Notes under the pieces: generated by a model
Seen by the model: only the letters and a program-made list of their open reading frames with translations
Told to the model about the DNA's origin: nothing
Database searches by the model: none
Made by a program: the position numbers and the translations under genes
In this document: in pieces, positions 21,926 to 35,200 of the stretch
Position numbering within the stretch: the stretch's first letter is position 1
How the letters are laid out: every line of letters starts with the position of its first letter
Source of the DNA: Chondrosia reniformis
Taxonomy: Eukaryota > Porifera > Demospongiae > Chondrillida > Chondrillidae
Direction: 5' to 3'
NCBI GenBank assembly: GCA_947172415.1
Contig: OX359195.1
Location: forward strand, 868,001-932,000
DNA length: 64,000 nucleotides

Positions 21926-24900
21926 ATGGCAGAAGAAGCGGTAACGCAACAACCAAAGAGCAAACGAGCTCAAATAATCAAGCTTGTCTCCGACATGGAC
22001 CCCAGTCTGGTGCTGGGTAAGTACGCGCCTACGTCTAGTTTATATTCATAACTTTTCACTCACTAGATGGATAATCAATTTTCATGTATTTTACCACTCT
22101 TTGCTCCGATGAAGCGCATACATCTCCAATCATGCATTATTCATTGTCGACCAGTCGGCAATTTTGAACTGTTGTTCCGTTTAAAAGGCATAGAGTGTAA
22201 AGTTCTTCGTCATGTAATAACAGCATGGTGCATTCTCCATGTTTGCTCCTCTTCAGGAAGATAAATTATGTTTGTTACCGACTGTCGCGCTATTTTGGTG
22301 ATTGATGTGTAAGAAATGCCCAATTTTGGTAGGAAACTGCTGCAAATGAAGACTCGAAATTGTAATTCTACTAGAATTTAAATATTGACCTGTTTATAAC
22401 ATGTTGGAATATAAGGAGATATATAGAAGCTTTACGTTTAATCTATACATTAATTGTTCATGTAATCTTGTACGTATGTGAAATAGAATTGAGACTTCTT
22501 GAATGCTTTAAACTTTAAGTTTACGTATTCATAATTCAATTGTTTAATCAATAAGTTGTTATTGATCGCAGTAATTATGTAATGAAAGTGTATTTCCTTT
22601 GTATTGTTTCAAATCCGTGTTAACTGCAGTAACTCAATTCCATTTAACATAGCCATGCATGCAGCGTCTTGTTCATGACACCATTTGGACACTATTCCTT
22701 GCACTTTAAGTATTTCAATGTATGGTCATGTTTGCTGACATCACAGAGTATAAAGAACAGAGGAGGAGAAGAGAGAGAGAGAGGGAGGGGAGGGGAAGTG
22801 AGAGGGAGGGGAGGGGAAGTGAGAGGGAGGAGGGGAGGGGAAGAGAGAGGGAGGGGAGGGGAAGTGAGAGGGAGGGGAGGGGAAGTGAGAGGGAGGGGAG
22901 GGGAAGAGAGAGGGAGGAGGGGAGGGGAAGTGAGAGGGAGGAGGGGAGGGGAAGAGAGAGGGAGGGGAGGGGAAGTGAGAGGGGGGGAGGGGAGGGGAAG
23001 CGAGAGGGAGGGGAGGGGAAGTGAGAGGGAGGAGGGGAGGGGAAGAGAGAGGGAGGGGAGGGGAAGTGAGAGGGAGGAGGGGAGGGGAAGTGAGAGGGAG
23101 GGGAGGAGAAGAGAGAGGGAGGGGAGGGGAAGTGAGAGGGAGGAGGGGAGGGGAGGGGAAGTGAGAGGGGGGGAGGGAAGAGAGGGAGGAGGGAGAGAGA
23201 GAGAACCATGGATAATTGTGATATCCTCCTTTAAAGATGTTTTAGATGACATTATAAATTATGTACATATATAGAGCAGCAATATTAGATTGGGAAACCT
23301 GATACAAAATCATTACATTTGCACTACTAAATTATAAGAGACTTGATTACAGTGAAGTAGTTTAAGTCAGTGTTTTGATACTTCTTTATTGGGATAAGAA
23401 ATAGGTGGATATTAAAGCTATTTGAAATTGAATTCTCATTAAATATAATACGTAGTACAGAAAGAGCAGAATTGGTTGTACCATTTAATTGAATTTATTG
23501 CCTTGTCCATCTTTCCTTCAAAATTGCACACATTGGCTGACTGACATTTTATGGCTTAGGCTGAGAAATTTTAGAATCATACATCTGACAGTTGCCTAGC
23601 AACAAACATTCCCAATGTATATGTCAAAGTGAATTTGATTTTTTCGTATTCTCTCTAGTCACTCCCAATTTGTAGTTAGCACCAGTATTATAATCCTGGG
23701 CCTTTATTAGTGAATAAAGGACTACAAGAACCTAGTCACTTAGAAGTCTTGAAACTTTCCAAATATTTTTTGTTTCATTTACACATTATATTACAGGTTC
23801 CCAATGTTTCAACCCAATCCAGGGATGCCTGGATGAAACAAAAAGTGATTGCAAAGTTCCGAAACTGCTATGTGAATAGGTTCTTGTAAGCCTTTATTCA
23901 CTAATAAAGGCCCAGGATTGGGTTGAAACATTTGAAACCAGTTTCTCAATTCAGTTACCTTTAAGTGAATACTACGAAAACCTAATAGTGAATAAGGTCC
24001 ACCCATTATACTAGTACATTTGTTTGTCAACTTCTGAATGTTCACAATTTTAGTAGATTACTGTTTATTATACATGAACCAGGGACTCACAAAAGAAGAA
24101 GATAAAAATCAAGAGTCACTGATGAAGAGTGGAATTGCCAGAAACCGCTCTCTGGCCCAGTGGAGGAGGGGATAGCTCCTGTATCCTCATTCAAATCTCC
24201 CACTAGGTTTAGTCCCTATGGACCATTTATTCTAGAAAAATGTTGAAATATGGTGTATTGATTACTCATAGACTTGTTTTGCATTTTTTTGTTTTTCCCC
24301 ATTTTTGCAATTGTGCCAAATTGTGCCAAATTGACAAACAATAATAGAATAAGGATTTCTTCTAACTGCATTGAATTTCTCTTTGGAAAGGGTCATCTTT
24401 TGACTTTAGGAGCGTCTAGAGACGCAGTTTTTCTGATTCTCCTTTCTGCCAGACGTTTCGACCCTGGGGGTCTTCTTCAGTGACTGATATACAAGTTTGT
24501 TTATAAAAAGTAGCTAAGCAAATAAACACCACACGGTAATACTTCATCTGCTTTGGGAAATGTCTGTTCGGATATTTACTAGTCTTGGGACCTTTGTTGG
24601 GAACAAACAGTCCCATATCTTGTCCTAAGTATATTGTATCTTTAGGATGGTACATCCTTCGACTTTTGAGTATTTAAAAACACAATTTGGTTTCATTTTT
24701 TGGTCAAACGTTTCTTCTTCAGCGACCCTTCAGTCCCTTCCCTTATGGATGCATAAAAACATGTATAAATTAAATATGCTAATATTTTGTATATGGGATC
24801 ACTGTAAAGTAACCATAAGTGGCTCCCCATTCTAAATAAGGCCTATGGAATTGAATTGAGTAAGTAAATGAAGGTTTCCTTATAAACATTTGGCCTTGCA

Positions 24901-26891
24901 GTATGCCACTGCTCTATTGTGTGGAAATAATAAAATTTTGTTATAACTTCTTTATCAGAATTCAAAAGTTCCACACGTACGTATATAGATGATATAATTT
25001 AATGGTGTGTTTACGTATACGTATATGTATATAACTTATCCCAATCAATAATTGGAAGATATTTATGCAATAGCTATTCATATATCTATGTACGTATGTA
25101 CGTACGTATATAGTTATACACAATCAATGTTATGATGTCATTTCCTGTGATGTCATTTCCTGTTTTAGACTGGAACGAGGAGCAAGTGGTTGAGCAGTTC
25201 CTGAAACCCTGTCAGATGGAACACTTGGCAAAGGCCTTCATTGACTCTCACATCACAGGAAATGTACTCATTGCACTGGAGGAGGTCCATCTGAAGGAGC
25301 TGGGCTGTGACAAGGTTGGAGACAGGATTATGCTACTGGACTATCTCAAGGTGAGGCTGCACTGCAAGGACGCTGGTACAGCCAGAGGAAATTTGTTATT
25401 CTTTAAGTCACAGAGTACTTTAAAGTGTTTTGCTCCATAGAATAATTTATCTCTATTAGCAGTGAAACCAATTTATTGTATGGTTGGAAATATTGGTGGT
25501 CCAAATATTTGGTGATTTCACCTCCAAACAGGCAAGATAAATGTTAGTGTAATTTAAATTTGGTGATGACGGTTATGCAACATGTTTATATTATAAAGCC
25601 TCAAAATTTGGCTATTTTAAATTTGTGCTAGACCGCCAACTCACCCAAATTTTATTCCTTGCCAACTGTATGGTATACGTATATTTAAACGATTTACAGT
25701 TTAGCGTGTACCAAATTTATTTCTTATACTACTACTCTCAAACTACTCAACCTTGCAGATCCTCCTCTCTTTTCTAGCTATAGTTTGCTCTGATAATTAC
25801 GCAAACATCACAACTACATTGGAGTGTGATATAGTATATCTTTGATCAGTTAATGTAAACATATTTTGTGAAATTTGATAGTATTTCTAAATTATGAACA
25901 CGTTTAAAACCTAATGGCTTAGGATTTTTCATAGTGAATGACAAATATCAATAAACAGATGAGTACGTACCTTCTCTCTGATCATTAGGTTCTCAAGAAA
26001 CACAAGAAGGACCTCGACAGGAGCCAAGCTCTCTGGTCCCAGACCACTCCAGTGGCCAGTTGTGCCTACCATGAGAGCTGTGGAGACTACATCAAGTACA
26101 TCTGCTGCCACTGCTGTGTCACCACTAAGGACTGGAGGGTAACTGGACAGGGCATTAGGTGGAGGAAGAACAGGGCTAGGGTCAACTGCTGCGGAGAGAG
26201 TAAGTATGGAGTAGTAACTGGTACCTTTAGAGTGTGTACGTAGGTATGTATACGTACCATAATTACTCAATCTTTCTATCAAGGTGTTTACAGTAAAGGT
26301 ATCAACCTTTTATTCACTTGTGTATTTTTGAATAAATTTTATTAAAGGAATTATATAATTTTCCAAATCCACAGTTATATAACTGCACCTACTTCCATCT
26401 GGACTGAGTAAATCCCTGTAATTATAGTCTACACTAATTCTATACCATCTTTTGAAAGGATCATCTTTCGACTTTTATAGCGTCTAAAGACGCAATTTTG
26501 ATGTCTCTTCTTGGTTGTCAGACGTTTCGACCCTGATGGTCTTCTTCAGTAATTCTATACCACTATATATACCTCACTTTGTGTTTAGCCAAATGCTTGA
26601 TATGATTAGTGTTATTTGTTTGTAGATGAAACACAATTTATTGACTACCGATTCTTGAAAGACATTGAGCTTCGTGAGATTCCTCGCTGTCTTTGCTGCT
26701 GTGTTGGAAAGGAGCTCTTGATCTATGCCGATGACAAGGACTCTGTAACAGTACACCAGACGCAGAGGGCCTCGGGTGCCCACCAGCCTCTCCTGACCCA
26801 GGAGCCCGTTGTCATCCGACATCCACAAGCTCGGCAGGCGGAGGCTATCATCCGTAATGCCTGGGCAGAATCTCAGCTGGTTGCTGATTGA
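21926..26891 (+). CDS. SAM-domain protein with Cys-rich, PH-like C-terminal half
   Basis: Four phase-compatible exons: 21926-22016, 25169-25350, 25989-26199, 26626-26891, coding for 249 residues. Exon 2 is a SAM domain (DWNEEQVVEQFL ... LKELGCDKVGDRIMLLDYLK), normally a protein-protein or homo-oligomer module. Exons 3-4 encode an unfamiliar domain with repeated Cys pairs (ICCHCC, VNCCGE, CLCCC) and a pattern WRVTGQGIRWRK ... FIDYRFLKDIELREIP that resembles a PH-like beta-sandwich seen in membrane-associated proteins; this is inference from pattern only. A C-terminal helix (ARQAEAIIRNAWAESQ) closes the protein. The start ATG is in aaaatATGG context with an upstream purine-rich leader. It is divergent from the p190 gene. 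No signal peptide or membrane segment. Confidence 0.83.
22745..23205. repeat. Purine (AGGG/AGAG) minisatellite in intron 1 of the SAM gene
   Basis: Units of gagagggaggggaggggaag on the plus strand, about 460 bp, strictly purine. Long open frames on both strands (REREGRG-type and SLPLPSLS-type) are artefacts. Confidence 0.95.
24070..24240 (+). mobile_element. Interspersed retroelement-derived repeat in intron 1 of the SAM gene
   Basis: Same family as 13024: caaaagaagaagataaaaat, then ctgatgaagagtggaattgc and cagaaaccgctctctggccc. It is followed by the gtccctatggaccatttatt tail that also occurs at 16160 and 38630. Confidence 0.7.
24345..24490 (-). mobile_element. Foldback-family copy in intron 1 of the SAM gene
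   Basis: Contains gactttaggagcgtctagag, then the pyrimidine form of the core, gccagacgtttcgaccctgg and gtcttcttcagtg. A shorter relic follows at ~24655-24730. Confidence 0.7.
26448..26550 (-). mobile_element. Foldback-family copy in intron 3 of the SAM gene
   Basis: Contains cgacttttatagcgtctaaa and the core gtcagacgtttcgaccctga followed by tggtcttcttcagt. It lies between coding exons 3 and 4. Confidence 0.7.
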
Positions 26892-27492
26892 TGTGCCATT
26901 TATTTTCAAAGAAAGTTTAGTTTCAGTTTGAAAGTAGTTGAGTAGTAGATATATATAGCATGAAATTTAACCTTTTCCACTAATGAAAGTTTTTTTCAAG
27001 GGTGTAGTAAATAGAGTTATTAACAAAATACATATGACTGGAGTTTTGAGAAATTTCAATTCTAACGATTGCATGATCAAAAGAATGTTTGTTCAATCAA
27101 AAATGGCAGATAAATTCAACATTCGAGGGAATCTCTAAGAGATCAAATCAATGAAAAATCGATGTAGCTAGATGACAGAAAACTGCCAGCACTATTCCAA
27201 TCTCTCCGGACGACGATCCTCCCAATTCAAATTTGCCAAGTGTGTGCTAACTCTGCAAACGATGACGATAAACAGAGGCAATTTCTAATTCTCCCTGTCA
27301 ACATAGCCATTGGATCTATTACATTTGACTGTATATATAGGAGTTAAAAGGTACCATGGTAATATATATAATGAATTATAATGCATAGCTATAATGGTAT
27401 ACATACATATATAAAATATAAGGGAAATTAAAAAAGTACTTGATACAAAGCTTAAATTTAAAGTATAAGTATATACAGCGATATATTGAATG
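26892..27492. other. Intergenic space between convergent SAM and 7TM-receptor genes
   Basis: About 600 bp holding the 3' ends of both genes. AT-rich, with no repeat array and no further coding signal seen. Confidence 0.6.
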
Positions 27493-29151
27493 TTAAGCTT
27501 GAGAAATAATGTCTACATGGATTTCAGTATGACTGGAAGAGCCTTGGCTAGTGTCCACCACACAAGTGCTAACCGACCTACTGGGCGATACAGTAGTGGG
27601 ATCATGGGAATCCAACTGCAGATTCTGTTTAGCTGTAACCGAGAGCTCATTTATTTGAGGGATTTCAGAGTGAAGGTTTGGTATTATACTGGGAATTTCA
27701 TTCTCCCTTGGACTTCGAGGGCTTGTCGCTGTAATCGGACTTTCTGGCGCGTGACTTGGAATTGTAGGACCTTTAGAGAAGTACCGTCTGGACAGACCTC
27801 TGCGAATCGAACGAGCAGTCCTGCGAAAAAAGGCCGAGTAGAGATGAAAGACATCCTTTTTAGCCAGAAAAGCGATGCAAACATAGAGGGCCTGCGGTGT
27901 TGCAAAAATCTCAAATAGATAATACAGCCAGTTTGCATCAATGGATAGATAGGCAAATAATCCGATGATCCACGTGACACCCATTAGACAAAATATCCCA
28001 AAAGCAACTCGACAATCTAACAATATTCTCTTTATTTCCATTTTATTTAAAAACTTTTTACGTTGTATCCGTAATAGAAAAGTCACAGAAATGATTCCCA
28101 TAATAACATTTATCAGAATGCTTATCGAAATGGGGACTACATAAGCCAGGATCACTGCCAAATGGTCTCGCATCCAGCACTTTCCAGAGGGTACCCTGCC
28201 ATATTGGACATGGCCGTCAGTCTTGTAATTAGTTATAATTGTTGCAAACAAGACTATGAGAGGAACGCCATAGGCAAATCCCATCGTTATAAAAAGTCGC
28301 GTTTTCGGTCTGTCCTTTTTCGCCGGTAGCAACTTCCAGGCTTTGTAGAATGTCTTTGTAATCTCTGTCACTAATATTGTCATCCAAGCAAACCTGATAA
28401 GAAAGAAATAGTGCACAATGATTGCAGTTACTTGACAGCCAATCTCATTTTGCGAGTTTTCTTCTGGGATAGCGCTACTGATGAGGTACGAGACGTCTCC
28501 AAGGATCAGAGAGATGATTAAGTTAAAGACAAGTAATCCGAAATACGTCCTTGCTCCTTCAAAAAAAGCAAACGTAACTATATACACGACGCAGCATATA
28601 ATATCCAATATTGCAGTAATTATCTCGATGACGAAGAGGCCCAAATTCGCTTTAAATAAGTTGACGGATTTTTTTGCGCATACAGTGATGGAAGTAGAGT
28701 TGAATACTATTCCTCTTGTTTTTTCAAAGTAGCTAATTTCGTCATGGCAAAGAACTGGAAACTGCCTTCCTTCACTTTTCACGTATGCTGATGATTTCGT
28801 GGACAAATTTGCGACAATCTCTAAAACGCTAAATCTTAGCGCGTGAGCGCATTCTTCGGTAGTAATTATCTGTCCGTCTTGGCACGTTTTAATTCCCCTA
28901 GCATATTCATAATACTGCAGCAGAGGATGGTTATCCGAAAGTTCATTTTTCGCCTCATCTTCGTAACTCTCCAAATGTCCACTGCTTTCACCGGAGCTTT
29001 CACCGGAGCTTTCACCGGAACCTTCTTCATCTCTACGCCTACGGAATAGCTCCATCGATATCGGTACTCCAGCTACAGCAGACCAATATTGTATGGTAGC
29101 GAGGGTTATAACAAGAAATAATACGAGGTAGAACTTCATTGTTTTTAGCAA
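27493..29151 (-). CDS. Adhesion/secretin-like 7TM G-protein-coupled receptor without GAIN/GPS region
   Basis: Single-exon gene, 552 residues. A hydrophobic N-terminus (FYLVLFLVITLATI) is a likely signal peptide, followed by a ~140-residue ectodomain with a short SGES repeat and several Cys. Seven hydrophobic helices run from about residue 172 to 418. Family B signs are the TM3 Cys (IGCQVTAI), the ECL2 Cys-Trp pair (GKCWMRDH), TM6 GVTWIIGLFAYL and TM7 ATPQALYVCIAF. There is no room for a GAIN domain or GPS cleavage site, unlike typical adhesion GPCRs. The ~120-residue tail is Ser/Pro-rich with phosphorylatable clusters and ends HVDIISQA. The ligand cannot be told. Lack of introns beside intron-rich neighbours hints at retrocopy origin. 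Confidence 0.87.
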   Translation of the reverse strand: MLKTMKFYLVLFLVITLATIQYWSAVAGVPISMELFRRRRDEEGSGESSGESSGESSGHLESYEDEAKNELSDNHPLLQYYEYARGIKTCQDGQIITTEECAHALRFSVLEIVANLSTKSSAYVKSEGRQFPVLCHDEISYFEKTRGIVFNSTSITVCAKKSVNLFKANLGLFVIEIITAILDIICCVVYIVTFAFFEGARTYFGLLVFNLIISLILGDVSYLISSAIPEENSQNEIGCQVTAIIVHYFFLIRFAWMTILVTEITKTFYKAWKLLPAKKDRPKTRLFITMGFAYGVPLIVLFATIITNYKTDGHVQYGRVPSGKCWMRDHLAVILAYVVPISISILINVIMGIISVTFLLRIQRKKFLNKMEIKRILLDCRVAFGIFCLMGVTWIIGLFAYLSIDANWLYYLFEIFATPQALYVCIAFLAKKDVFHLYSAFFRRTARSIRRGLSRRYFSKGPTIPSHAPESPITATSPRSPRENEIPSIIPNLHSEIPQINELSVTAKQNLQLDSHDPTTVSPSRSVSTCVVDTSQGSSSHTEIHVDIISQA

Positions 29152-29238
29152 CTATGTAAAATTTGCGGCCTTAAATAGAGTATTTGTTTTATAAACTATG
29201 CGAGGTTTGTGTATAAATAAGCAGTACATTTACAAAAA
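29152..29238. promoter_or_regulatory. 87-bp head-to-head promoter between the 7TM receptor and FNBP4-like genes
   Basis: Two divergent start codons lie only 87 bp apart. The interval holds ttataaactatg and taaatagag stretches that could be TATA-like in either direction. 5'UTRs must be very short or overlap. No transcript evidence was available. Confidence 0.5.
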
Positions 29239-32200
29239 ATGGCCGGCCGTAGGAGAAAAGTTCTACAATTGGAGAAGGGTATTACAAGAAGCGAAAACGG
29301 TACAAGCCTATTATATATTTATCAAACTTTTTTCCTATAGCATATTGCTACCAAAGAGATTTAATAATCATTTATACTATTCCATAACAGGCCATAATAA
29401 GGTAGATAGACGTGTCTTGCGTGTATACTTATATACTGTATTAATCTTTAAGGGTTGAAGGTATTGATGATAAATGTGGAAATGAGCTGGGTCTTCAGTA
29501 TCAAGCTCCTTCTGATAAGAGAATCACTACTAATTAGTGAATGAAGATTACAACTATTTTGTAGTTAGTATAAGAGGGGAAACATGAAGGAAGCATTACT
29601 ATGACAATTGTAGCTTACCTTGTCCATGTAAGTGAAAAGTATATCCACTTTATTCTTCAAAGAGCCAGTTACTGAGCAACTGTTGACATGGAAGCTTCTG
29701 AAAGTGTGTCATTAAAATCATTATTATTCTTATCGCCTAAGACTGTTAAGTATGTGTGTACTGGAGGGGAATGACTCTGTATAGAGCAGAATTATCTATT
29801 CAAGCACCAATGCTCGCTGCTACTTCTCTGAAGTGGAGCAGTAGTTGCTATTTTTACTTGTTTTTAAACCAATTTTTCTCTTGTACGTATCTCAACTATA
29901 GAATCGGCTGTAGGAGGAAAATGGCAAAAACTTGAAAGCCATCCTGCCAACCCACTTCTAGGAATGATGAGTGGTTACCATAGCGACGAGGAAGGGGAAG
30001 CTGTTCAAGATGAGGTCAGTAATAGAGTGGGCGTGTCCAACAGTGATCCCTCAAATGATACGAAACAAAAGTTGGTTGGAAAATCATTAACCTCTATGGA
30101 CACACAAATGGAAGACTTTTTGAAGGTACTGCATTATACTCTAGTGTTGTTTGTACTCGTAGCAATATATACAGTGGAATCTCATTATAGTGAAGCTAAA
30201 CGGGGAACAAATTAAGTTCCTTATATTGAATATTCACTATTATTGAATGAATTGAGATTCTACTGTATGCAAACAATGATTTTGCATTATTATATTTGCA
30301 AATAGTTACAAGTATGTTACTAAATATAACACCATATAGCCGGAAATTTTGGCAAAAGAATATTTGGCAATTTTGGACAAATTTAAATATTGGTGGTTTT
30401 AAATTTGGTGGTTACCAACGTTACAATGGATAACGTCACTATGATGCAAAAATATTGGTGGATCACAATTTGGAAATTCATGTGAAAATCATCAAATCGT
30501 TAAAATATATTATGCCTATATTTCTGGCTATATGGTATACGTACGTATACATACAATATATAGGATATGTTTGCAATATATCATGTACCATATTCTATAG
30601 TCTGGGACATTTATATTAATAAAGTTATTGTATATTTTACGTATTCGTCCAGATTCTGACACTTTTAAAGATTTCACTTTCTCTAGTTGCTTTATTGAAT
30701 TAACTCTAAAATGATAAATGCTAAAATTCTGTTAACCAAGCTATCGTAATCACTTTGTAAATTTGTTGTTGACGGATTTGATTCATGTGACTACCTATTT
30801 ACTATATTACAAGTGTCAAATGTGCAAAGATACGAATATAGTATTATAATATACAAGCTTATAAAGAATACCAATTATTTAGACATGTAGTAAGCAATTA
30901 AGAGCTATATAATCCATTACTATAATGTTATTGTTTAATCTGTTTCATAAGGTGAATAATTAATTGGTATATACGTACATGATTTATTGATAAGGAGAGA
31001 TTACAAATCTAATTTAAATGAGTACATTACTCGCAGCAAATACTCCCTACCCTTTATATATAATTTTAATAAACATTATTTGTACAGTACATAAGTATTG
31101 TAGATCCATTTGTATCAATCTTTTCCCTTGAGGAAATGTGTGGTTCATTTCCTAACTGTACAAAGATACATATCTTTATACAGTCATGAGCTGATGTGAA
31201 TCGGAAGGGTACATCAATTATAGTTTAGCAGCATTTACAAAGATGGGTTTTTTCTTTGAATTTGTCTTCCCTCCTTGAAAATGCCAAAAAAAGAAAATCA
31301 ATAGCCAATTTTTAATAATTATAATAGTAATAGTATTGAACTACGTATTTTGTCCTCTTATAATATCTTCTGACTCTCTTTGTGATATTCAGAAGAGAAA
31401 GCTTGTGAGGTTTATATCAAATGAGCTTCCTCAAATTGCAAGATTATTTCAGCACTGTATTAATGTAATATGTATACCATGATATACTTCTCACTTGCTT
31501 TCTTTACACCCCCAAAGAGCTGTTTCCAGGAATTACTTCACCAATGACCAGTAAGAACTGCAGTTTTCTGAATAATATTAGCTCATCTAATACATTGTTG
31601 ATTGAAATCACTAATGTTTAGAAAACAAAAATTGCTGTAGCATGAATTACAAATTAACAAAAGGAATTTTAATAAATATATCTTTTAGAACTGTTGTTCT
31701 TATTGAAAACATGAATAATTACTAGTTATTACACCTACCAGCCAAGTGACCAAAGTCCTATCTTGGTTGGTGGACTGAAGTGCCATTAAAAGGCAGCCAG
31801 TGATCATGAATCTCCAAGTCATCCAATATAGAAATAGTCTTAAAAACCACAGACATCTGTTTCTCCTTCATTGGATTCTTATTGTTGTGATAAAATTGGA
31901 TTGTGTGTTCCTCTCTGAACCTCCCTTTACAGAATTTTAAGTAGTGTTATGTGTTGTGTGACAGCCAATGGTCATATGTGGATGTAACTGGCAGATGATA
32001 TAATGAGTAGTAAATATTTGTGTAAATTGTACTGCACTTGTACTCTATTTGAATGACTACAGTGCTTACATAAGAGGAGGTGCAGGTGGTATTTCTATAT
32101 CACATGATAAAGTTGTTGTTAATTGTGTATCCATCTGGTCAGATTGTGTAATGGAACTGGTTCTCAGGAAGTTGTGTAGGGTGCAGTAGCTGTACAGTTC

Positions 32201-35200
32201 TGTTTACAACTGAGAGAGAAGCTATTAACAAAGATGAGTTAAGAATGATTATAGAGAGGTGATGGATTCATCCTACTCTACTTGATTGGAGATAAATGGT
32301 GGATTTTTAGAGTTAAATTGATAAGGATTTGATAGCTATGTTGGTGGATTAAAGGTTAAAACTAAATACGTCTCCATTCATCCTACTTTTGTCTTGAGGT
32401 GTACCTCAAACTTTCCTCCAAAGCTCTCTTTTCCTCCAGGAGAGAGGTTTGGTCAAGAAATGTAAGACTAACTGTGTTAGCATGCAGACATTTAGTGACA
32501 AGGAAAAACAGAGCTAATTGGTCTGAGAAATGAATTAGCTCTTATTAATGAAGTTAGTATAAGGTGTAATGATGGTTGTAAAATGAAATAAAGATCAAGT
32601 AATCTGGAAAGAAAACTTGAGAACAATCCCATTGTATAGGATTAACCTGTGCCTCTGGTCCATTAGGATACATATAGACATGTAGCACTTCCTGTGACCT
32701 CTTACAGTTTCTGGTCCATTACCTGTAGCCTATGATTAAGTGTCAAGTGCATCTGCAGTGATGAAGTGTGATTGTAATGATTATACTCCTGCTGTTACTA
32801 TATACTACTATACTACTATACTACTATACTGCTATACTACTATACTACTATACTACTATACTACTATACTACTATACTACTATACTACTACTACTACTAT
32901 ATACTACTATACTACTATACTACTATACTACTATACTACTATACTGCTATACTACTATACTACTATACTACTATACTACTATACTACTATACTACTATAC
33001 TACTACTACTACTATATACTACTATACTACTATACTACTATACTACTATACTACTATACTACTATACTACTATACTACTATACTATTATACTACTATACT
33101 ATACTTGCAGTGGAATGTGAATCTGTTTGATACATTTCTGATACATTTCTGTTAATCAAGTGCTAGATTTTATGAATAATGGATTTTTATGTCTTCCTGT
33201 GTATATAATTTATTAAATGTACAATTGCTTTTTAAATTTATTCTTTGTCTTGTTGTCTGTGGTCTTGTGTGAGATTTGGCCAGGCCATCTGTGACTGGCC
33301 AGGAGACAGTTATTACAGCTTCTGTCTCATTGGACCCCAGTTATGGCTTAATCCGGAAATGATTCGGAATTCCTCTCTAGATACAAATGTAAACTTTCAG
33401 CCGTTTAATCTCTCCATCTCTCCATGGAGACCACCAGTTTGGTCACGAATGAACTTTTCCTGTACATGATTGTATCCGTGGTTACCTAGCAACAGCCACC
33501 TCTACAAGTGGCCTCAAAGACCAGTAGTGTCCTTTGAAACATTTGAAATATTTCCTCATGAAGATGCAGTGGATGAAAGAGTGGCCATGTCTTGTGAGCG
33601 TACATAAATTTAGGTAGTACTAGAGGGTCACAAAGAGATGGAGAATCCATAAATGTGTTTCTCTCACTCTACCAGACTCTGATTTTCAACATGAGAACAC
33701 TTGTGGTCAAAGTATCTGGTTAATGTCTGGCAGCTATCCCATAATCTAATTGGATTGCAACCCTGCCCCCATTACTGTACAGCTATCATCATTCAATCAC
33801 ATCCAGTATTATATAATTTAAAAAACTCATCATCCAGGAGGGAAAAACTGAGTTTCCAAGTAATATTGAAGGAAGTACGTATATGGAAGCTAATGTTTTA
33901 TTGTATTGGAGGTGGAGTATCTAGATTGGCTATCCTTACCTCTAGGTTGTACAATTTAAGAATGGTATTTAGCTTAGGGAAAATGTCTCCCAAACTGCAC
34001 TCCTTGATATCATTGTTAAGTCAGTGAGTGAGTTGTCATATGTGTCATGTGACTGTCAGGTGACTGTCAGCTGACTCTCCATGGCTACATTGTTCAAAAA
34101 TGACTAGTTTAGTAACTTGTGGTGTCACCATTTTTATTTTAGTACATCATTATGATTGTTGTGGTTCCAATCACTTGGACCATCTTGTTTAGAATTTCCA
34201 GTAATCTTGTTTACTTTTGCCTACTTTATGACCACCTGATTGAGCAATTGTTCATTTAATGTGAATTAAATATAGAAATGATTCTTTTCATGTTTCTTCT
34301 CCTCAGGCTATCAGCACACTGGAGTCTGACAATGCTCCGCCCTCCTCCCCAGTCAGGGAGACCTCTGACGACAAGAGGGAGGAGAGGGAGGAGAGGGACC
34401 ACATGAGAACTGAAGGAGAATCTACTGAAAACATTCCTGTTAATTCCAACCAAATGGAGGAATCCTCAAGGTACATATATGTACGTATATTATCAAAAAT
34501 ATTGTAATTTTGCAGGACTTGCTCAAAAATCCATGTCTGTGGAAACAGCTATCCTTTTTAAAATAATTGTAATATGTCTCTGTCTGTCCGTCTGTCCGTC
34601 CGTCTGTCCGTCCGTCTGTCTGTCTGTCTGTCCGTCCGTCCCTCCGTCTGTCTCTTAGTTTTTACATCTCATATTGAAACTGCCGGTTTTCTTGTAACTT
34701 CATTTTGTAGTCATGATGACTTTATTAAACCATCTGACGATTAATCACAAAATACAGAAATTGTTTGCTTATCTTTTAGAAAAAAAGTTGTGGTTGTCTT
34801 ATATTAACTCTGTACACATACAGTGTAGTTGCTATCAGTTAGTATTTCATGCAAGAATCACAAAATATGCTGATACAGCAAATTTCTATACTAAACTGTA
34901 TACTAAGTTATCGGCAGGATATCTTATGGTATAACTATAATAAGAGGCCAAAGTGTCTCTTATTATAGTGTTATACAATGGTTATGGAATACGTATACAT
35001 TGCCTTGGTTGGCCCAGCAACAGAGTGCATTTATTATATATATATGATACAGTGGACCCTAGCTGTGAATATACTCTTTTTTAAGACCTTTTTCAGTAAC
35101 TCTATAAAACTCACTTTACAATTGTATACTAAACAAATGAATATTAATATAGTTGTGGTTGGCATATCTTTATTACCTGCAGTCAAGATGAATATTAATA

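Noticed and set aside
22669..23274. Arg/Glu/Gly-rich and Ser/Leu/Pro-rich frames of 160-200 residues
   Set aside because: Pure purine repeat read on both strands; no splice sites or non-repetitive flank.
33245..33469. 74-residue frame SCCLWSCVRFGQ... next to the duplication edge
   Set aside because: Looks less repetitive than its surroundings but has no convincing donor or homologue; left unannotated.
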